From Golubevia sp. BC0850 (taxonomy: Eukaryota; Basidiomycota; Exobasidiomycetes; Golubeviales; Golubeviaceae): a DNA stretch of 64,000 nt. Made by a program: the position numbers and the translations under genes. Shown here in pieces: positions 11,193-23,703 of the stretch; positions within the stretch are counted from its first letter, which is position 1, and each line of letters begins with the position of its first letter. The stretch spans positions 124,001-188,000 of the forward strand of contig JAAVVG010000021.1 in assembly GCA_012976225.1 (NCBI GenBank), in the 5' to 3' direction. The notes beneath the pieces were generated by a model. It did not search any database. It saw only the letters and a list, made by a program, of their open reading frames with translations, and was not told the origin of the DNA.

Positions 11193-11770
11193 ATGGATTC
11201 TGCAGCTTTAACAAAAGAGAAAAGACAATTCACAATCAAGACTGGTGTTCTCAAACGGTAAGTTCTCTCTCTCTCTCTTCCTTCCTGTTGTTCTTACCCA
11301 TTCTCCACTCATCTCCCTCTCTCCCTATCCCTGATTCCTGTCAGTCTAACGAAAGAAGAGAAATCGTACATAACAGAAGCAGAAGAACAAAGAAACAGAA
11401 TCAAAGAATATCAAGATTCAGGAAAAGATGAATGGCACATCAAGAAGCAAAAGGAAGTCTTAGAGGACAGTCTAAAAATGATTCCAGATTGTAAAAAGAG
11501 GTTGGAAGCTGCTGTGAGCGAGTTAGAAGCTATGGTAGTGAGTATCACGCTAGACTAGTACTGGAACCAATCAATGGGAGGAGAGATTGGTTAGGGGAGA
11601 AGGAAGAGAGATTGCATTTAACAGGCTTAGATGTAACTACGCCTATTGAAGATTCCTCCTCTCTCTTTCTCTCTTCACAGGAATCAGCGGAAACAGAACC
11701 AGAACTCGCCTCTTCAAGTGAAGTTTCAGAAGCAAAGAAAGCTCTTGATGCAGTCAACGCTTCGTCTTAG
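11193..11770 (+). CDS. TBCA: Tubulin-folding cofactor A
   Basis: Exons 11193-11257, 11345-11537 and 11681-11770 give 348 nt (115 aa). The small helical chaperone captures beta-tubulin in the tubulin folding pathway (Rbl2 in budding yeast, Alp31 in fission yeast). 'RQFTIKTGVLKRLTKEEKSY' at the start and 'SLKMIPDCKKRLEAAVSELE' in the middle are diagnostic. The length equals the family norm. The acidic Ser/Glu C-terminal tail is less conserved. Divergent from the ING gene. Confidence 0.93.
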
Positions 11771-13311
11771 TAGGAGAAAGGTCTCCATGAATTACCCCTC
11801 CCCCTCACTCGGTTTAGGTGAAATGTACTAGTATGTTAGACAAAAAATGCCTTTATTTTTGCTTCTTCAGATTGAGGTGGAGGTAAGATGCGACGGGGGG
11901 AACCGAGCGTCGTGTGTTAGAGGCGTCCATCTCTCTTGATCTACTCTGGTCTCGCTCAAAATGACAGCTCTTGTTCTGCTACAACAAGAAAGTAATGATT
12001 ATCGAAGGAAGCGTAAACTGTTGAAGCTTCCTCTGGAGGTTGGCTCACGAGTTGGCTCCCAGGCTTGGTAAAAGATTCCATTCACACAAATGTGAGTGGT
12101 TCAGCTCCGTTCCAGCCCTTTCCTTTCCATTCTCCCTATCCTTTTTCTACAAAATCCCCTCTTCCCCCATTAATCCTAGAATCTAATCCGAGCACTGCCT
12201 GTTTGGATCCCAAAATCCAACTCCTCCTTTAAGCGTCTCTCGAATCAGACTGCATCCCTCTCCTCATCGTACCCAGCAGCTCTTCCTTCTGGTTGTTTTT
12301 TCTCCTGGGCCTGAAAATCTTGTAAATCTTTCAGCCGGGGGACTTTGTTCAGATGTGATCGTCTCCCTAGGCTAGGGACACCTCTAGAAAATCCAGATTT
12401 GATTTGATTTGATTTCAAAGATTATCGAACAATTAAATATTGGGGGTTGGGGGGGGGGAGGGGGAACTCGGAGTTTTTTCGATCGGAAAGCTAATTTGGA
12501 AGATGGTCGGTTCACTATTGGGTTTCAAATGGATGAAGAGATGATCGAGGAGAAAAGGTTGAAAGACAGAATCAGGGGCTGGAGAAGAGTGGGAGACAAA
12601 AGAAGAGGGCACCACCGCTCAATCCATTCAATATTTTTTTCGCCCTTTCATTTTCACTTTCCTTGATCACCAAACCGCATCCAAGTTCGACTCAGATCCC
12701 CATCTTGTTGTCGCAGATCGTCTCCCGAATGAAAAATACACGCATCATTCTCCTCAATCCAAGCGAAATCCTCTACGCTGCTTGCTAGGGTTTTGACCAT
12801 TAACATCCCCTTCTAGTTTATTTGAAGAGACACAGAGGGACCTTACAAAGGGTCAAGTATGTCAACTTGTATGTGGATCGTAGCTTTCTTTGGATCGAAG
12901 AGGCGACGGGTGGAGAGAACCTCGAGCATTGAAGAGTCTCTCTCGATCTAGTCGCACTCAAAACGACACAGAACTCCTGCAAAAGTAACAAAGAAGTCAT
13001 ATGAAAAGAGGAATTCGGCAGGCTCGCGAAACTTTCTGGGCTTGGAAGTCTACTGTCCCACTCTCCCCATTCTCCCATGTTCTCGACATTCTTGATTCCA
13101 ATGATTCGGAATCAGAGACCCTACATGTGCAATCAATTCACACCAAGTGAGATCACCAAACAACAAAGAACAAACAGAATCAAGAAAAGGGGGCATCTAG
13201 TTTAATTTCTTTTTCAAAAGAACCTATCTAAAAAAATCGTTACACAAAGAGAGAATCAAGACCTTTCAATTTTCGTTTACAAAACCAATGAATCGAACCA
13301 TCTGATTTGAT
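11771..13311. other. 1.5 kb convergent intergenic region, no gene seen
   Basis: 3' flanks of TBCA (+) and transaldolase (-). Contents are a short GATTT tandem run near 12397, a G-rich run near 12440-12460, and two loosely similar C/T-rich stretches near 11928-11975 and 12934-12975. Open frames are short, lack ATG-led conservation and match no family. A non-coding RNA cannot be excluded. Confidence 0.5.
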
Positions 13312-15228
13312 TTAAAGAGATTGTTTCAAGATATCCTTAAGAGCTTGACCGTCCTTAGCGAAAGCAGAGATACCTTCAGCCAACTTGGTGTTAGCCATTG
13401 GGTCGTTAGCCAACTCGAAGAGGAAAGCTGGTTGATCATCAACGAAAGAGACCTTATCCATCTTTGGAGTAGCAGACTTGGCCTTGTCAGCGGAAAGCTT
13501 CTGTTCGATTGGTCCTTCCATCTTTTGGAGCTCAGCTAGAAGCTTTGGGGCGATGGTGAGGTAATCTGTGGGAATGGAAAGAAGTGGGTTGTGAGGTGAG
13601 AGAGGAAGGAATGGGGTTAGAATCGGTTCTTTGTGGCCAGGTTTGGTTGGCAGAGAATGATTTTCTCTCTCTCTCTCCCTCTCTCTGTTCTGTATCCCCA
13701 ATCGCCCCTCTATCCCTTTCACGAGAAACTTGTTGAAACTCACCACAACCAGCCAACTCTAGAATTTCACCAGTGTTTCTGAAAGAAGCACCCATGACAA
13801 TAGTGTTGTAACCGTAAGTCTTGTAGTATTGGTAAATCTTAGAAACAGAAAGAACACCTGGATCTTCATGAGAAGCGAATTCCTTTCCTTCCTTAGCTTT
13901 GTAGTAATCCAAAATTCTACCAACGAAAGGAGAAATCAAAGTGATTCCAGCTTCAGCACAAGCAACAGCTTGACCGAATCCGAAAAGAAGAGTTAGATTA
14001 CAGTGAATACCTTCCTTCTCTAATTCTCTAGCAGCTTGGATTCCTTCCCAAGTAGAAGCGATCTTGATCAAAACTCTTTCCTTTTTGATTCCTTCAGCTT
14101 CGTAAAGAGCGATTAAGTGCTTGGCTTTGGCCATGGTTGCTTCCTTGTCGTAGGATAATTTGGCATCAACTTCAGTTGAAACTCTTCCTGGAATCAATTT
14201 CAAAATTTCCTTTCCGAATTCTACTAATAGACGATCAGTGGCTAGTTCAACTTGCTTTTCAGCATCTCCTCCTTGCTTCTTGGCGTATTCAGTGGCAACT
14301 GGAATGAGACGAGCGTATTTCTCTTGCTTGACTGCGGCGAGAATTAGGGACTTGTTGAGAGGAAGAAGAGAGGAGAGGTGTGAGTATGAGGTGGAGGTGT
14401 CGAAGCAGGGGAGACAAGGGGGGGGGGGTGAGACGAGTTCGGTACAGAAGAGTTCAAAAATAGAAATCTGTAGCTCTAGAATTTCTAAGTGAGCAGGAGG
14501 TAGAGAGAGAAAAGATCTCTTCTGGTGCGACCCTGGGTGTGGGCTGAGAGGAAGGAAGATCACACTTCGCTCTCGCTCTCTCCCCTGCCAGGGTCCTCCT
14601 CCCTTACCCCTCCTTTCTACGTTTGGCGAGACTGACAACATGTAACCAAGTTCTCTGAAAGAGAATCCAAGATGCTCAAACAAAGAGTGAGGTTTGAGAG
14701 CATGAAGTGAAGGGAAGAGAGTGATTGAGGACTGAGCCAGCCCTGACAACAAATTTGCTGAACTTTAGAGAGGCCAGTTGCTTGAACCTCCAGAACTAAG
14801 TTCCAGGATCTTGATTCTGCTCGTTTGTTGCCTCTCTGGCTTTGGCAGTGTTAGCCAGATTGCCTCTACGCCCCCCGTCCCAAGTCCCAAACCAACACTC
14901 CACCTCCTTGAACTCGCTCAGTCCCTTGCTCTAAAACCTCCGACCTGTTCCAATCTGTCAAAACAGTAACTCACAGGGTTGGTGGTGCTAATTGGAAAGA
15001 AAGAAGGGAAGGGAAAGAGAGGGAAAGGAAGGGTAAAGTTGAGATTCGAAACCTTGAAACTTTGGAAACTGGCCCAAGCGTGGAAGTGGAAGCTGTTCAG
15101 AAAGTACTTGAATGGAATGAAATGACTACTCACGCATCTTGTGGCTTGTAAGCAGAGATAGATTCGAAGTCACCAGAGTCAGAGACAACGGTGGTGTATT
15201 GTTTGAGGGAATCAAGAGCGTTGGACAT
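13312..15228 (-). CDS. TAL1: Transaldolase
   Basis: Exons 15228-15134, 14987-14975, 14350-13744 and 13565-13312 total 969 nt (322 aa, phase closed). The enzyme moves a dihydroxyacetone unit between sugar phosphates in the non-oxidative pentose phosphate pathway. Start '[20 protein letters not shown]', Schiff-base lysine in '[12 protein letters not shown]', then '[19 protein letters not shown]' and '[11 protein letters not shown]' are all present. The second exon is only 13 nt and supplies the conserved 'ATTNP'; without it the frame does not close. The third exon begins with 'SLILAA'. A G-rich stretch lies upstream, and a run of G in intron 2 (near 14423) has no evident role. Confidence 0.96.
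14975..14987 (-). other. 13-nt micro-exon of transaldolase
   Basis: Flanked by an upstream '..aattag' acceptor and a downstream gtgagt donor. It completes the conserved Ala-Thr-Thr-Asn-Pro motif and joins phase 2 to phase 0. Confidence 0.88.
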
Positions 15229-16146
15229 GTTTGGATTGGGTTGGATCTGAGGGGAGAAGTTAGAAGAGGGAGCGATGGATCAAGGGCTGTGTGAGTGATG
15301 AGTGGATCTGTCTAGAAGAGTCCCAAGCTCAAATGTTGAATCGATTCACTCACTGTTTGTGGGTTGGGTGGGTTGGGTTGGTTGGGTTGGGTGTTGTGGG
15401 ACGAAAGAAGGAAGGAAAGGAAGAACTTTGGAATGGAAATCGAATCTTCCTTGACGCAGACCCTGAGCTGCACCTACGTCATCAAACCCCTTCAAAACGA
15501 ATGCAACAATCTACGACTTTCTTCCCTTCAACTTTTCCTTCTAAACATATCTCTCTATCAGGTCTGCACCTCAACCTCAGTAGGATCCCATCTGCAAACC
15601 CTGTCCTCTTTACCCTTCTTCTCCATCTCCATCCCCCCCTTTTGATCGCCACTTTGGCTCACGTGTGCACTGGGGTTTCATGAGATAGTTTTAATTTCCC
15701 TATCCTCTCCCATACCTTCTTCTAATTAGAGTTCTCGGAAAGAGCCATGAGTGTTGTTCTCTCTCGAGGAAGTGTCGAGTGGAGTTCCCCCGTCTTGACG
15801 AAAATCAGTAATGGTTTAGTCTCCTGTTAGCTGTTAGGGTGAAGAAGGTGAACAATCCAAAAGACTGTTGTAGTAAAGGATGATCGAATGACCGATGAAA
15901 TTGATGCCATACCCATCAACGATTCAACGGACAAGGGAAAAGGGGGGGAACACCGCCAGTCAGAGCGGTTTCGAGGTTTTGAATACGTACGCTTCCACCC
16001 TTATGATTCTCCAAAGCATTCTCCATCGTGAACATCATAGGACCTGAAAAGGAGAGAATGGCCGAACAGATGCGCCGAGTGCTCAAAGTCAAGTGAAGAA
16101 TCGAAGTCTCTCGAACATCCTTCAGCTCCTTAGTCTCCCCAAAACA
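15229..16146. other. Intergenic region with a G-rich repeat
   Basis: Divergent promoter space between transaldolase (-) and the PCI gene (+). It contains repeated GGGTT/GGGT units at about 15356-15402; otherwise it is T/C-rich. No gene is supported. Confidence 0.5.
15356..15402 (+). repeat. GGGTT-type repeat, G-quadruplex candidate upstream of transaldolase
   Basis: At least six runs of three G separated by one to four bases lie on the plus strand about 130-175 bp upstream of the transaldolase start. The units are irregular, so this is not an ordered telomere array. Folding is inferred from pattern only. Confidence 0.6.
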
Positions 16147-18498
16147 ATGGTTTCAAATCTTTCAGCCTTCTTTTCAAGATTGAATGTTATCCTTGAAGAT
16201 CAAAATTCTTCAGCTTTGATTGATCTACTGAAATTAGGATCTTCAGATGATGCATTCAGATCAGAACTTGTCGTAAGTTTCAAGCTTCATTTCTTCGTTC
16301 TGTCAGAGACGACTACTCTCTTTCTCTTCAACTCCTCAGAAGGCTGCATGTCTGGGCTCATGGAATTCATTTAAAATCCAAACACTTTCTCTTCCGCTGC
16401 AGCCATCGGACCAAAAAGACTTCACAAACTTGATCTCCAACCAACTTCATCTACAATCAATTCCGGAAGGTTCAAGAGATCGGATCATCTCTTTCGTGAA
16501 TGAATTCCTAACTTATGCATCTAAACATCAATCGATTCATCAACTGTTAGAGAATCATAATGGAAAGGGAAAGGCAAGAGATTTGGGTAATGGAATTCAA
16601 AGTCAGAAGCTGAGGTCAATTTATGATTCTTGGGCTTTGGTTTATGCGTGAGTAAGATGAAGAACATTCGAGAGCCACCGATTGCCAACACTTAATCCTA
16701 TTAGCGGATCCTTTTATCTTCCATTAGAGTGAATGAAAGCCCTCTCTCGTTTCTCTTCCGAACCCACTCTTCCTTTGTCAATCCATCTCATAAACAGTCG
16801 AGCCTCAAATGTCTTTCAACTATCGGAAACTATTTGGTTCATCCCTGTTCTACGATATATAGGTACGACTCTTGTATCTGCTGGTACAAAGGTAAGTCTC
16901 TAGTCTATTCTTTCTTCCCCTAGCGAAGTCTGTTCTACACTCGCAAGTCCTCCTTTCCAAACTAAGCAATCTACTCGATCACTTGACCTTTTGAACTTGC
17001 TCTCGAAAGGTAGATTCACTGGACCCAACTTCAAGAAACTCTCGAACTACTGACGCAGCCAGTAGGTTATCAAAATCTGCAGGTCATGCTGGAAATGACA
17101 GAACTCCATCACCTTGTCATGAAACTAAGAGGTCGGCTGTCATGTGGTTGGCGAATTCTAGTTTTCGAGCTTATTTCAAGGTGAGTATAACTTATGAGAG
17201 ATGAAGGAACGATGTAGTCGAATCAACTTTGTTCCCTGACGTCTTCTCTCTCCCTCTCTTTCGCTCAAACGTTCAAAGCTTAACAACATCAGACTTTGCG
17301 AAACAGTACTAGGCTCTGTAGACAACGCAATTCAAGTGAACAAGAACTTGAAAAGTTCAAGAGACTTGAGTGGCGAAGAAGGTTATTCGATAGCTGATAG
17401 AGTGACTTTTAAATATTACGTTGGAAGACTTAGGTTGTCTCAGCATAGGATCACTGCTGTGAGTAGCCGCCCTACGGGCCTTTCAGGAGAATGATCCAAA
17501 AGAAACAGGCAAAAGCGAACGGATAGTCAGTACTCAAATTTGCTGATCTGATTCTCTCGATCTCTTTCCTCTTCCCACTTTTGGGATCTTTCTCACCTCT
17601 TCCATACAGGCCGTCAAAGCACTAAGGTGGTCTTTCGATAACTGCACCAACTCTCACATGCACAACAAAAGGTTCGTCATAATTTCCCTTGCCAACTCCT
17701 AGAAGTTGCCCCTTCTAAGCTCTGCCTGACTCTCTCTCTTTCTCCCTTCACAGACTAATTCTGATTCCTCTAGTAGCGTCTTCTATGATTCTGGGAATCT
17801 ATCCTTGTTCTGAACTCTTAGTTTCAGCATCTCTCTGGGATCAATACGGACCTCTAATCGATGCTATTAAGAAAGGCAATGGCTATGAGTTTTCGAGGAG
17901 TTTGGACTCTTTCCGAGATTGGCACAGAAAGAATGGAACTTATTTGATCATGAGGGAGAAGTTGGAGGTTTCAGTTTGGAGGAATTTGATAAGACGGGCG
18001 TGAGTATGATACTGAGAACGTTGAGACCGTACGCAGTTTTTTTTGCTAATCTCTTTTCTCCAATGTCCTCTCCCCGCTCAATCTACTCACCTCAATCCTG
18101 CGATATCTGGTTCTTGATATCTGACATCTTCTACGTTGGGCCTACAAGTCTCCTAATCTCTCGACTTTCCATTCCTTTGAGTTCTGCACCTCCGATTCTT
18201 CGATTGAGTTTCTTACTCATTGCAGCCAGATATTCCTGGAAGGACGAAAGCTTTGAAATCAAGGACATGGAATGTATTTGCGCTTCTTTGCTTGACCAGG
18301 TAAGTTGTGGCTCTGTGTCTCTTAGTCTTTTCCGTCGCCACTCACTCCACTCTTCTCTTCCCGTCTATCACGCACCTGCGTTTCACTACATCTGACTTCC
18401 TTAAGGGCTATCTCAAGGCATACATCCTTCATGCGAAATCTTTGGTCGTTTTCATGAAAGGGGAGCAAATGGGGATCCCACCAATATCGACCGTTTGA
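16147..18498 (+). CDS. PCI-domain protein of the PCID2/Thp1 (CSN12-like) family
   Basis: Start ATG 16147 ('MVSNLSAFFSRLNVIL'), with exons 16147-16272, 16340-16647 and several more ending at stop 18498. The family belongs to TREX-2, coupling transcription to mRNA export, with a COP9-linked relative. Conserved blocks: 'ADRVTFKYYVGRLRLSQHRI', 'ALRWSFDNC' and 'NKRLILIPLVASSMILG' (TPR-like part), then the PCI winged helix with 'EKLEVSVWRNLIRRA', 'LRLSFLLIAARYSW', 'MECICASLLDQ' and 'GYLKAYI'. The last exon gives the C-terminus 'GEQMGIPPISTV'. Exon borders near 16870-17030 and 18005-18150 are less certain. PCID2/Thp1 fits better than Csn12, but the two are close. Confidence 0.85.
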
Positions 18499-18973
18499 AG
18501 GCAAACAACTCCTTGTACAAATTTGTTACATAGTTTCTTCAATAAAGAAATATCTTCTTCTTCTGAAGTTACGACCTTGCTATATGTATTTCAATCATAC
18601 GAGTCATCGAGAAAAATTAGCTAAGGGAACTTTGGCGTCGAAAGGAACGAGAGAGAATGGCATGAACAATGGCGAAGAGAGAACAAAGGGAAAAAGAACG
18701 CCGTCTCACAAACCTCCCTCCAATCAGAGTTCGCTCAACCTATGTACATAACTCAACGAAACCAACAACACTTTCGCTCCAACGAAAAACTTCAAACACC
18801 TTATCTCTTCTTTGCGTATTTCCTGTAAGTCAAGGCTTGAACGTCTGGGTCTCCTTCTGCCAAAGCAATTCCGGCTGATCACTGATCTCGCCTATCGTTT
18901 CCCTTTTTCAACTTTTGTACTCTTTGCAGCTTAACATGCCATCAACCGGAAAGCGTACCTGCCTGCTCTTCAA
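18499..18973. other. Intergenic region upstream of the retropepsin-like frame
   Basis: Contains an AATAAA-like signal near 18540, suited to the PCI transcript, and a short open frame from an ATG at 18669 with a possible donor near 18825. No family match is recognised, so it is not called as a gene. Confidence 0.4.
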
Positions 18974-19453
18974 ATGACCCTCGTCCACTACCTGAATACT
19001 CGACCTCCTCGAGAATTGAAAATCATAGGTGGATTGCGCGTTGTTGGAGACGGATACGATGAGGAAAAGACGGTTATGCACGTCGAAGTGAAGAATGGGG
19101 CAACTGGCGACGCTCTAATCTCAACTGGATCTTCCGAAAACTTCTGTTCTGCAGCTTGGGCCAGAGCCAATGGAAAAGAGCCCTCTGGCGAAACGGTCCA
19201 ATCAGGGTCATATCACTCATATGGGGGAACGAAAGCCACTCTAGGTTCAATTAAAAGTATCTTCAAAATCAATGGCGAAATGAAAGCACAAATGTTTCAC
19301 GTCGTTGAGACTCTTCCTTGGGATGTCGTCTTGGGATTTCCTTGGGCTGCAACTCATTCTACCGGGTTCGAGCACGAGTGCCGCACCATTTCGTCTAGTG
19401 CACCAAAGAAGAAAATGACTGTGCCTCTACATATCCCATCTAACATAAACTGA
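18974..19453 (+). mobile_element. Isolated retropepsin-like fragment related to Ty3/gypsy-type gag-pol
   Basis: An open frame of about 159 codons resembles the aspartic protease region of LTR retroelements: a segment like the flap-containing half of the fold followed by 'PWDVVLGFPWAATHS', which corresponds to the 'DVILGMDWL' region of gypsy polyproteins. No reverse transcriptase, integrase, capsid region or terminal repeats are seen nearby, so the element is a fragment. Absence of the ends suggests an old insertion, or a stretch recruited by the host. It lies between the PCI gene and methionine synthase. Confidence 0.55.
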
Positions 19454-20104
19454 AGCAGATAGTTTACGGAGGGTTGTTAAGGCTGGCTCGACTCATAATA
19501 GATGCTCTAGTTACTTTTTCCCCTATTCTCTATAATTCTCTAACGTTCACTCTTTCCCAATCCTCCCTTTTTTTTGTAAAGAAAAGTTAGCTCAGATACT
19601 CGGTCAACGAATTGACTGCCTTCTTGTTTTTGGGGAAAGCAAAAAAAGAGAGCGCGTAAGAGGGGTCTTGTTCGAATCCCCTCTTCTAAGATCCTGTACT
19701 GGTCATGTCTTAAGATTACCGTCAGAAAAGCTTGTCAACACACATTGAAATCAAGGTGTAAGATGGTAGAACAAAAGAGATTCAATTTGAGTTTATAAAA
19801 GTTGCAGAAACGAGTACTGATGAAGTACAAATGATGTAATTTTTGATTTGATGATGAGTTTGGATGATGAGAAAAGAAAATAATGAGGTTGAATGCATTG
19901 TTCGTGACGACGTTAAGAGAAGAATGAGAGCAGAATAGAGAGAGAGCGATCGAGAGAGGAGTAAGAGCCGTTGAGGCATTAGTAGAGCCGTTGAGGCTGG
20001 GATTTTGGGGAGCTGTAATACAAGAGGGGAAACGAACTAGAACAACCGAGACTTATTAAGAACTATTTAAAGAAAAAGAAAAAGAGAAGAAGAAGTATCC
20101 AAGT
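19454..20104. other. Intergenic region with a short direct repeat
   Basis: 3' flank of methionine synthase. A 14-nt unit (agagccgttgaggc) occurs twice, at 19964-19977 and 19984-19997. A small palindrome with flanks gagggg/cccctc near 19660-19685 resembles a tRNA T-arm but has no tRNA around it. Confidence 0.5.
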
Positions 20105-23020
20105 CTACTTGAATTGCTCACGGGCTTGCTTGGCAGCTTCGACCATGTTCTTCAATTGAGCCTCGGTTTCTGGCCAAGTTCTGGTCTTAAGTCCACAATC
20201 TGGGTTGACCCAGATGAGTTGAGGGTCAAGGTGAGCAGACATCTCCTTAATACGTTGGACCATCTCCTCGGTGTTTGGTACACGGGGGGAGTGGATATCG
20301 AAGATTCCAGGTCCAATCTCGTTGGGGTACTTGTTGGTCTGGAAGATACGTAGAAGCTTGGCTGTAAAGGGAGTCGAGAAAGAAGAAAGAAGGAGGAGGG
20401 AAGGGAGTCAGCGACGATGCGGAGAGAAAAAGTTCGAATCGATGTTCGACCTTGTCCATTTCCATTCGTCGAACACTCACCATCAGACTTGGAGTTCTCG
20501 ACGGAGATCATGTCGGCATCTAGCTCAACGAGGGATTGGAAGATGTCGTTGAAGTCGCTGTTGATCAGCAGAGAAAGAGGGTGAGAATCATTAGTCATGG
20601 AAATGAACCGCATAGAATCAATGATTTTCGAGCAATTCAGCTTATTCTACTCACGAGTAACAGAAGTGAGAAGCGGTATTCATGTTGTCAGAGATTCCAG
20701 AGGTGGAAAGTCTGAAAGAGTCGACGGCCCATCTGAGGTACCCATCCCACTCCTTCTTACGTAGAGGTAGACCTTCACGGATGGCTGGCTCGTCGACTTG
20801 GACGGCACGGATTCCAGCGTTCTCTAGATCCTTGACTTCATCACGTAGAGCAAGTGCGATCTGCTTAGACTGAGTCTCACGAGAGACATCAACACGTGGG
20901 AAAGACCAGTTGAGGATGGTGACGGGACCAGTAAGCATACCCTTCATCGCCTTCTTGGTGAGGGATTGAGCGTAAGCTGACCAACGAACGGTCATTGGAG
21001 CTGGACGAGAGACGTCAGAGACGATCATAGGTGGACGAACGTAACGAGATCCGAAGGATTGAACCCAAGCGTTCTGAGTGAAAACGAATCCATCCAAAAG
21101 TTCTCCGAAGTATTGGACCATATCGTTACGTTCTGGTTCTCCGTGAACCAAGACGTCGATTCCTAGAGCTTCCTGCTTCTCGACGACCATCTTGATCTCG
21201 GCTTCGAGGAACTTCTCGTATTCGGCTTGAGTGATCTCTCCCTTGTTGAAACGAGATCTGTATCCACGGATTTCCTTGGTTTGTGGGAAGGATCCGATGG
21301 TGGTGGTTGGGAAAGCTGGGAGGTTGAGGTGCTTGCGCTGAGCTTCACGACGGACTGGGAATGGAGAGTCACGCTTGAGGTCTTCTGGCTTGATGGCAGC
21401 GACACGGTCACGGACGGCAGAGTCGGAGTTCTTCTCGAAGTCACGACGAGCCTTGATAGAGGTCTCGTTGGCCTGTAGACGATCAGCGGCACTCTTTGGG
21501 TCACGGAGAGCGGCGGCTAAGGTAGCGACCTCACCACACTTCTCGGTAGCGAAGGAGAACCAGTCGAGGACGTCGGCGGAGAGCTTGTTCTCGTTCTTGA
21601 TGGTGATTGGAGTGTGTTGAAGGGAAGAAGAGGTAGCAACGACGACACGGGAGGCGTCTCCGAGCTTCTCGACGGCTTTCTGGGCTACCTTGATGGCGGC
21701 AGAGAGGTCAGTCTTCCAGATGTTACGTCCAGAGACTAGACCTAGAGAGATGACAGTCTTGTTGTCAGCGAAGGCGGCTAGGACTGGGTCGAGCTGCTCT
21801 GGGGCACGATCGAGATCGATGTGGAGACCAGCGACTGGAAGATCCTTGACGAAGTCCAGGTTGGACTCTAGACGACCGAAGTAGGTGGTGAGCATGATCT
21901 TGACCTGTGGAGCTCCCTTGGCGAAGGCTTCGTAGGCGGCCTTGAAGTGAGTGGCGTACTCAGAGGCGACATCGAGCATGAGGACTGGCTCGTCGACTTG
22001 GATCCATTCGGCTCCGGCATGGGCTAGCTTGGCGAAGAGTTCAGTGTAGACTGGGACCAACTTGTTGACTAGAGTCATTGGGTTGAAGTTTGGGTCGGAA
22101 GCATCCTTGGCGACCTTTCCTAGCCATAGAAGAGTTAGAGGTCCTAGAACGACTGGGCGAGCATTGTATCCGGCTTCCTTGGCCTCAGTGTAGTCGTCCA
22201 CTGGCTTGAGGTTGTTGAGCTTGAACTCAGTCTTCTCAGAGAACTCTGGGACGAGGTAGTGATAGTTGGAGTCGAACCACTTCTTCATCTCAGTAGCTGG
22301 TAGATCGACGTTGTTCTTTTGGTGTCCACGAGCCATGGCGAAGTAGGTGTCGAGTGGGTCAAGACCAGACTTAGCGTAAGCAGCTGGGATGACGTTGAAG
22401 GTGTTGGAGGCATCTAGAACGTGGTCGTAGAGGGAGAAGGTTCCACTGTGGTGGGAGAAGGGAGGAAGGAGGAAGAGGAAGAAAAATGTCAGGAAAAGAA
22501 CTCTCTCATGCCTTCCAAGTCCGACTTCCACAAGGAATAGGGAGTCTTCAATCGGTAGAAAACACAGTAGAAAGATTCAACTTCAACACCGACGATCCCC
22601 CTACCACTCGGAGCAATGTCGGCGTTCCCACTTTTCTTCCTACGTCTTCCTCTCCCTCCGCTGCTCCACACCCACACTCAATTGACACTCACGTTGGGAC
22701 GACATCGACTCCTTGACTCTTGATAGTCTCGTAGGTTGCAAGACGTTGCTCCTTGGAGACCTTTAGAAGCTCTTCTTGAGAAATCTTGGCTCCCCAGTAA
22801 GCTTCTAGAGCTTTCTTAACCTCACGTTGAGGTCCGATACGTGGGTAACCGAGAACAGCGGATTGACTGAGGAGGGTGAGGGGTTTGAATAGAAGAAAGA
22901 ATAGAATGAAAGAAGTTGGAAAGGGAAGAGGGAAGGAGTGAGCACGCTGGCACACGACAATGGGACGAAGGTGGGGAATGGAGAGGAAGAGAAGAGGAGG
23001 AAGCAGAATACTCACGCCAT
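20105..23020 (-). CDS. MET6: Cobalamin-independent methionine synthase
   Basis: Exons 23020-23016, 22866-22693, 22445-20655, 20557-20481 and 20361-20105 total 2,304 nt (767 aa, phase closed), the normal length for the family. The enzyme transfers a methyl group from methyl-tetrahydrofolate polyglutamate to homocysteine in the cytosol. N-terminal '[14 protein letters not shown]', mid-protein '[19 protein letters not shown]' and C-terminal 'TASHFCYS' and '[10 protein letters not shown]', which hold the zinc-binding His and Cys residues, are clear. The first coding exon is only 5 nt (ATG plus GC); the next gives '[12 protein letters not shown]', so splicing follows the start codon immediately. 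The evenly composed coding sequence leaves long antisense open frames, which are not genes. Confidence 0.97.
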
Positions 23021-23703
23021 TGTGTTTATGAAGTGAGAGTGAGAGTGATAGAGTTGTTGGGGTTTGAAGGTGAAAGGCTTGAAGACGAAGGTTGTTAAAG
23101 ATCGTCTAAACAAGGTGATGGTTGGGAGAGAAGGAAAGGAGCTTGTCGAGGAAGATTTGAAAGAACTTTTCAATCTTCGACACGTGCGTCTCAATGCGCT
23201 AACTTTTCGAACTCGCCGACGAGGAAATTCTGGAAATCAAATTGGAAAAGAAAGGATTAGTTATTATTTGAGAAAGAACAACACAGAAGACGAAACAGAC
23301 AAATTAAAACTAAAACAACAAGTTAGAGACAGCGAGACTGGAGAGAGGGGGGACCGTGGAGGAAATGGGGTCGGAGAGAGACGGAAGGCTTCGAATTATG
23401 TGAGAGAGTGTTTAGTAGAGCTTGATCATGTAGGTAGAAAGAAATGCATGTTTTCTGGATTCGGGTTTTGTTTAGAATGGGGGATTGCAAGAGGAAGGAA
23501 GAGAGGCGAAAATGAAAAGAGCAGTAGAGAAGAAACTTTATGAGAGATCGGGAAAATAGAAACTGGGACTTATTGAGGTTGCTAGAGAATAGAGAACAGA
23601 ATTGGCTACTTGAATGAATGGGAAAGACTAGCAAAACGAAGGATGGAGGTTGCACCTTTGGACTGAATGAGAATGAGACACTGAGAGGGAACTTGAAGCT
23701 TGG
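23021..23703. other. Intergenic region upstream of MET6
   Basis: Promoter side of MET6 and 3' flank of the bZIP gene, both on the minus strand. The plus-strand frame at 23064-23543 has no family match and Lys/Arg/Glu-rich composition typical of purine-rich non-coding DNA. Confidence 0.5.

Noticed and set aside
15356-15402. Telomere-like repeat
   Set aside because: Units are irregular and lie between ordinary genes, so neither a telomere nor a clear internal telomere remnant.
19655-19690. tRNA-like T-arm ('gttcgaatcccc')
   Set aside because: The stem leaves a 12-nt loop and no acceptor, D or anticodon arm fits around it.
21163-21884. Open frames antisense and out of frame within MET6
   Set aside because: Shadows of codon bias in a highly expressed gene, with no independent features.
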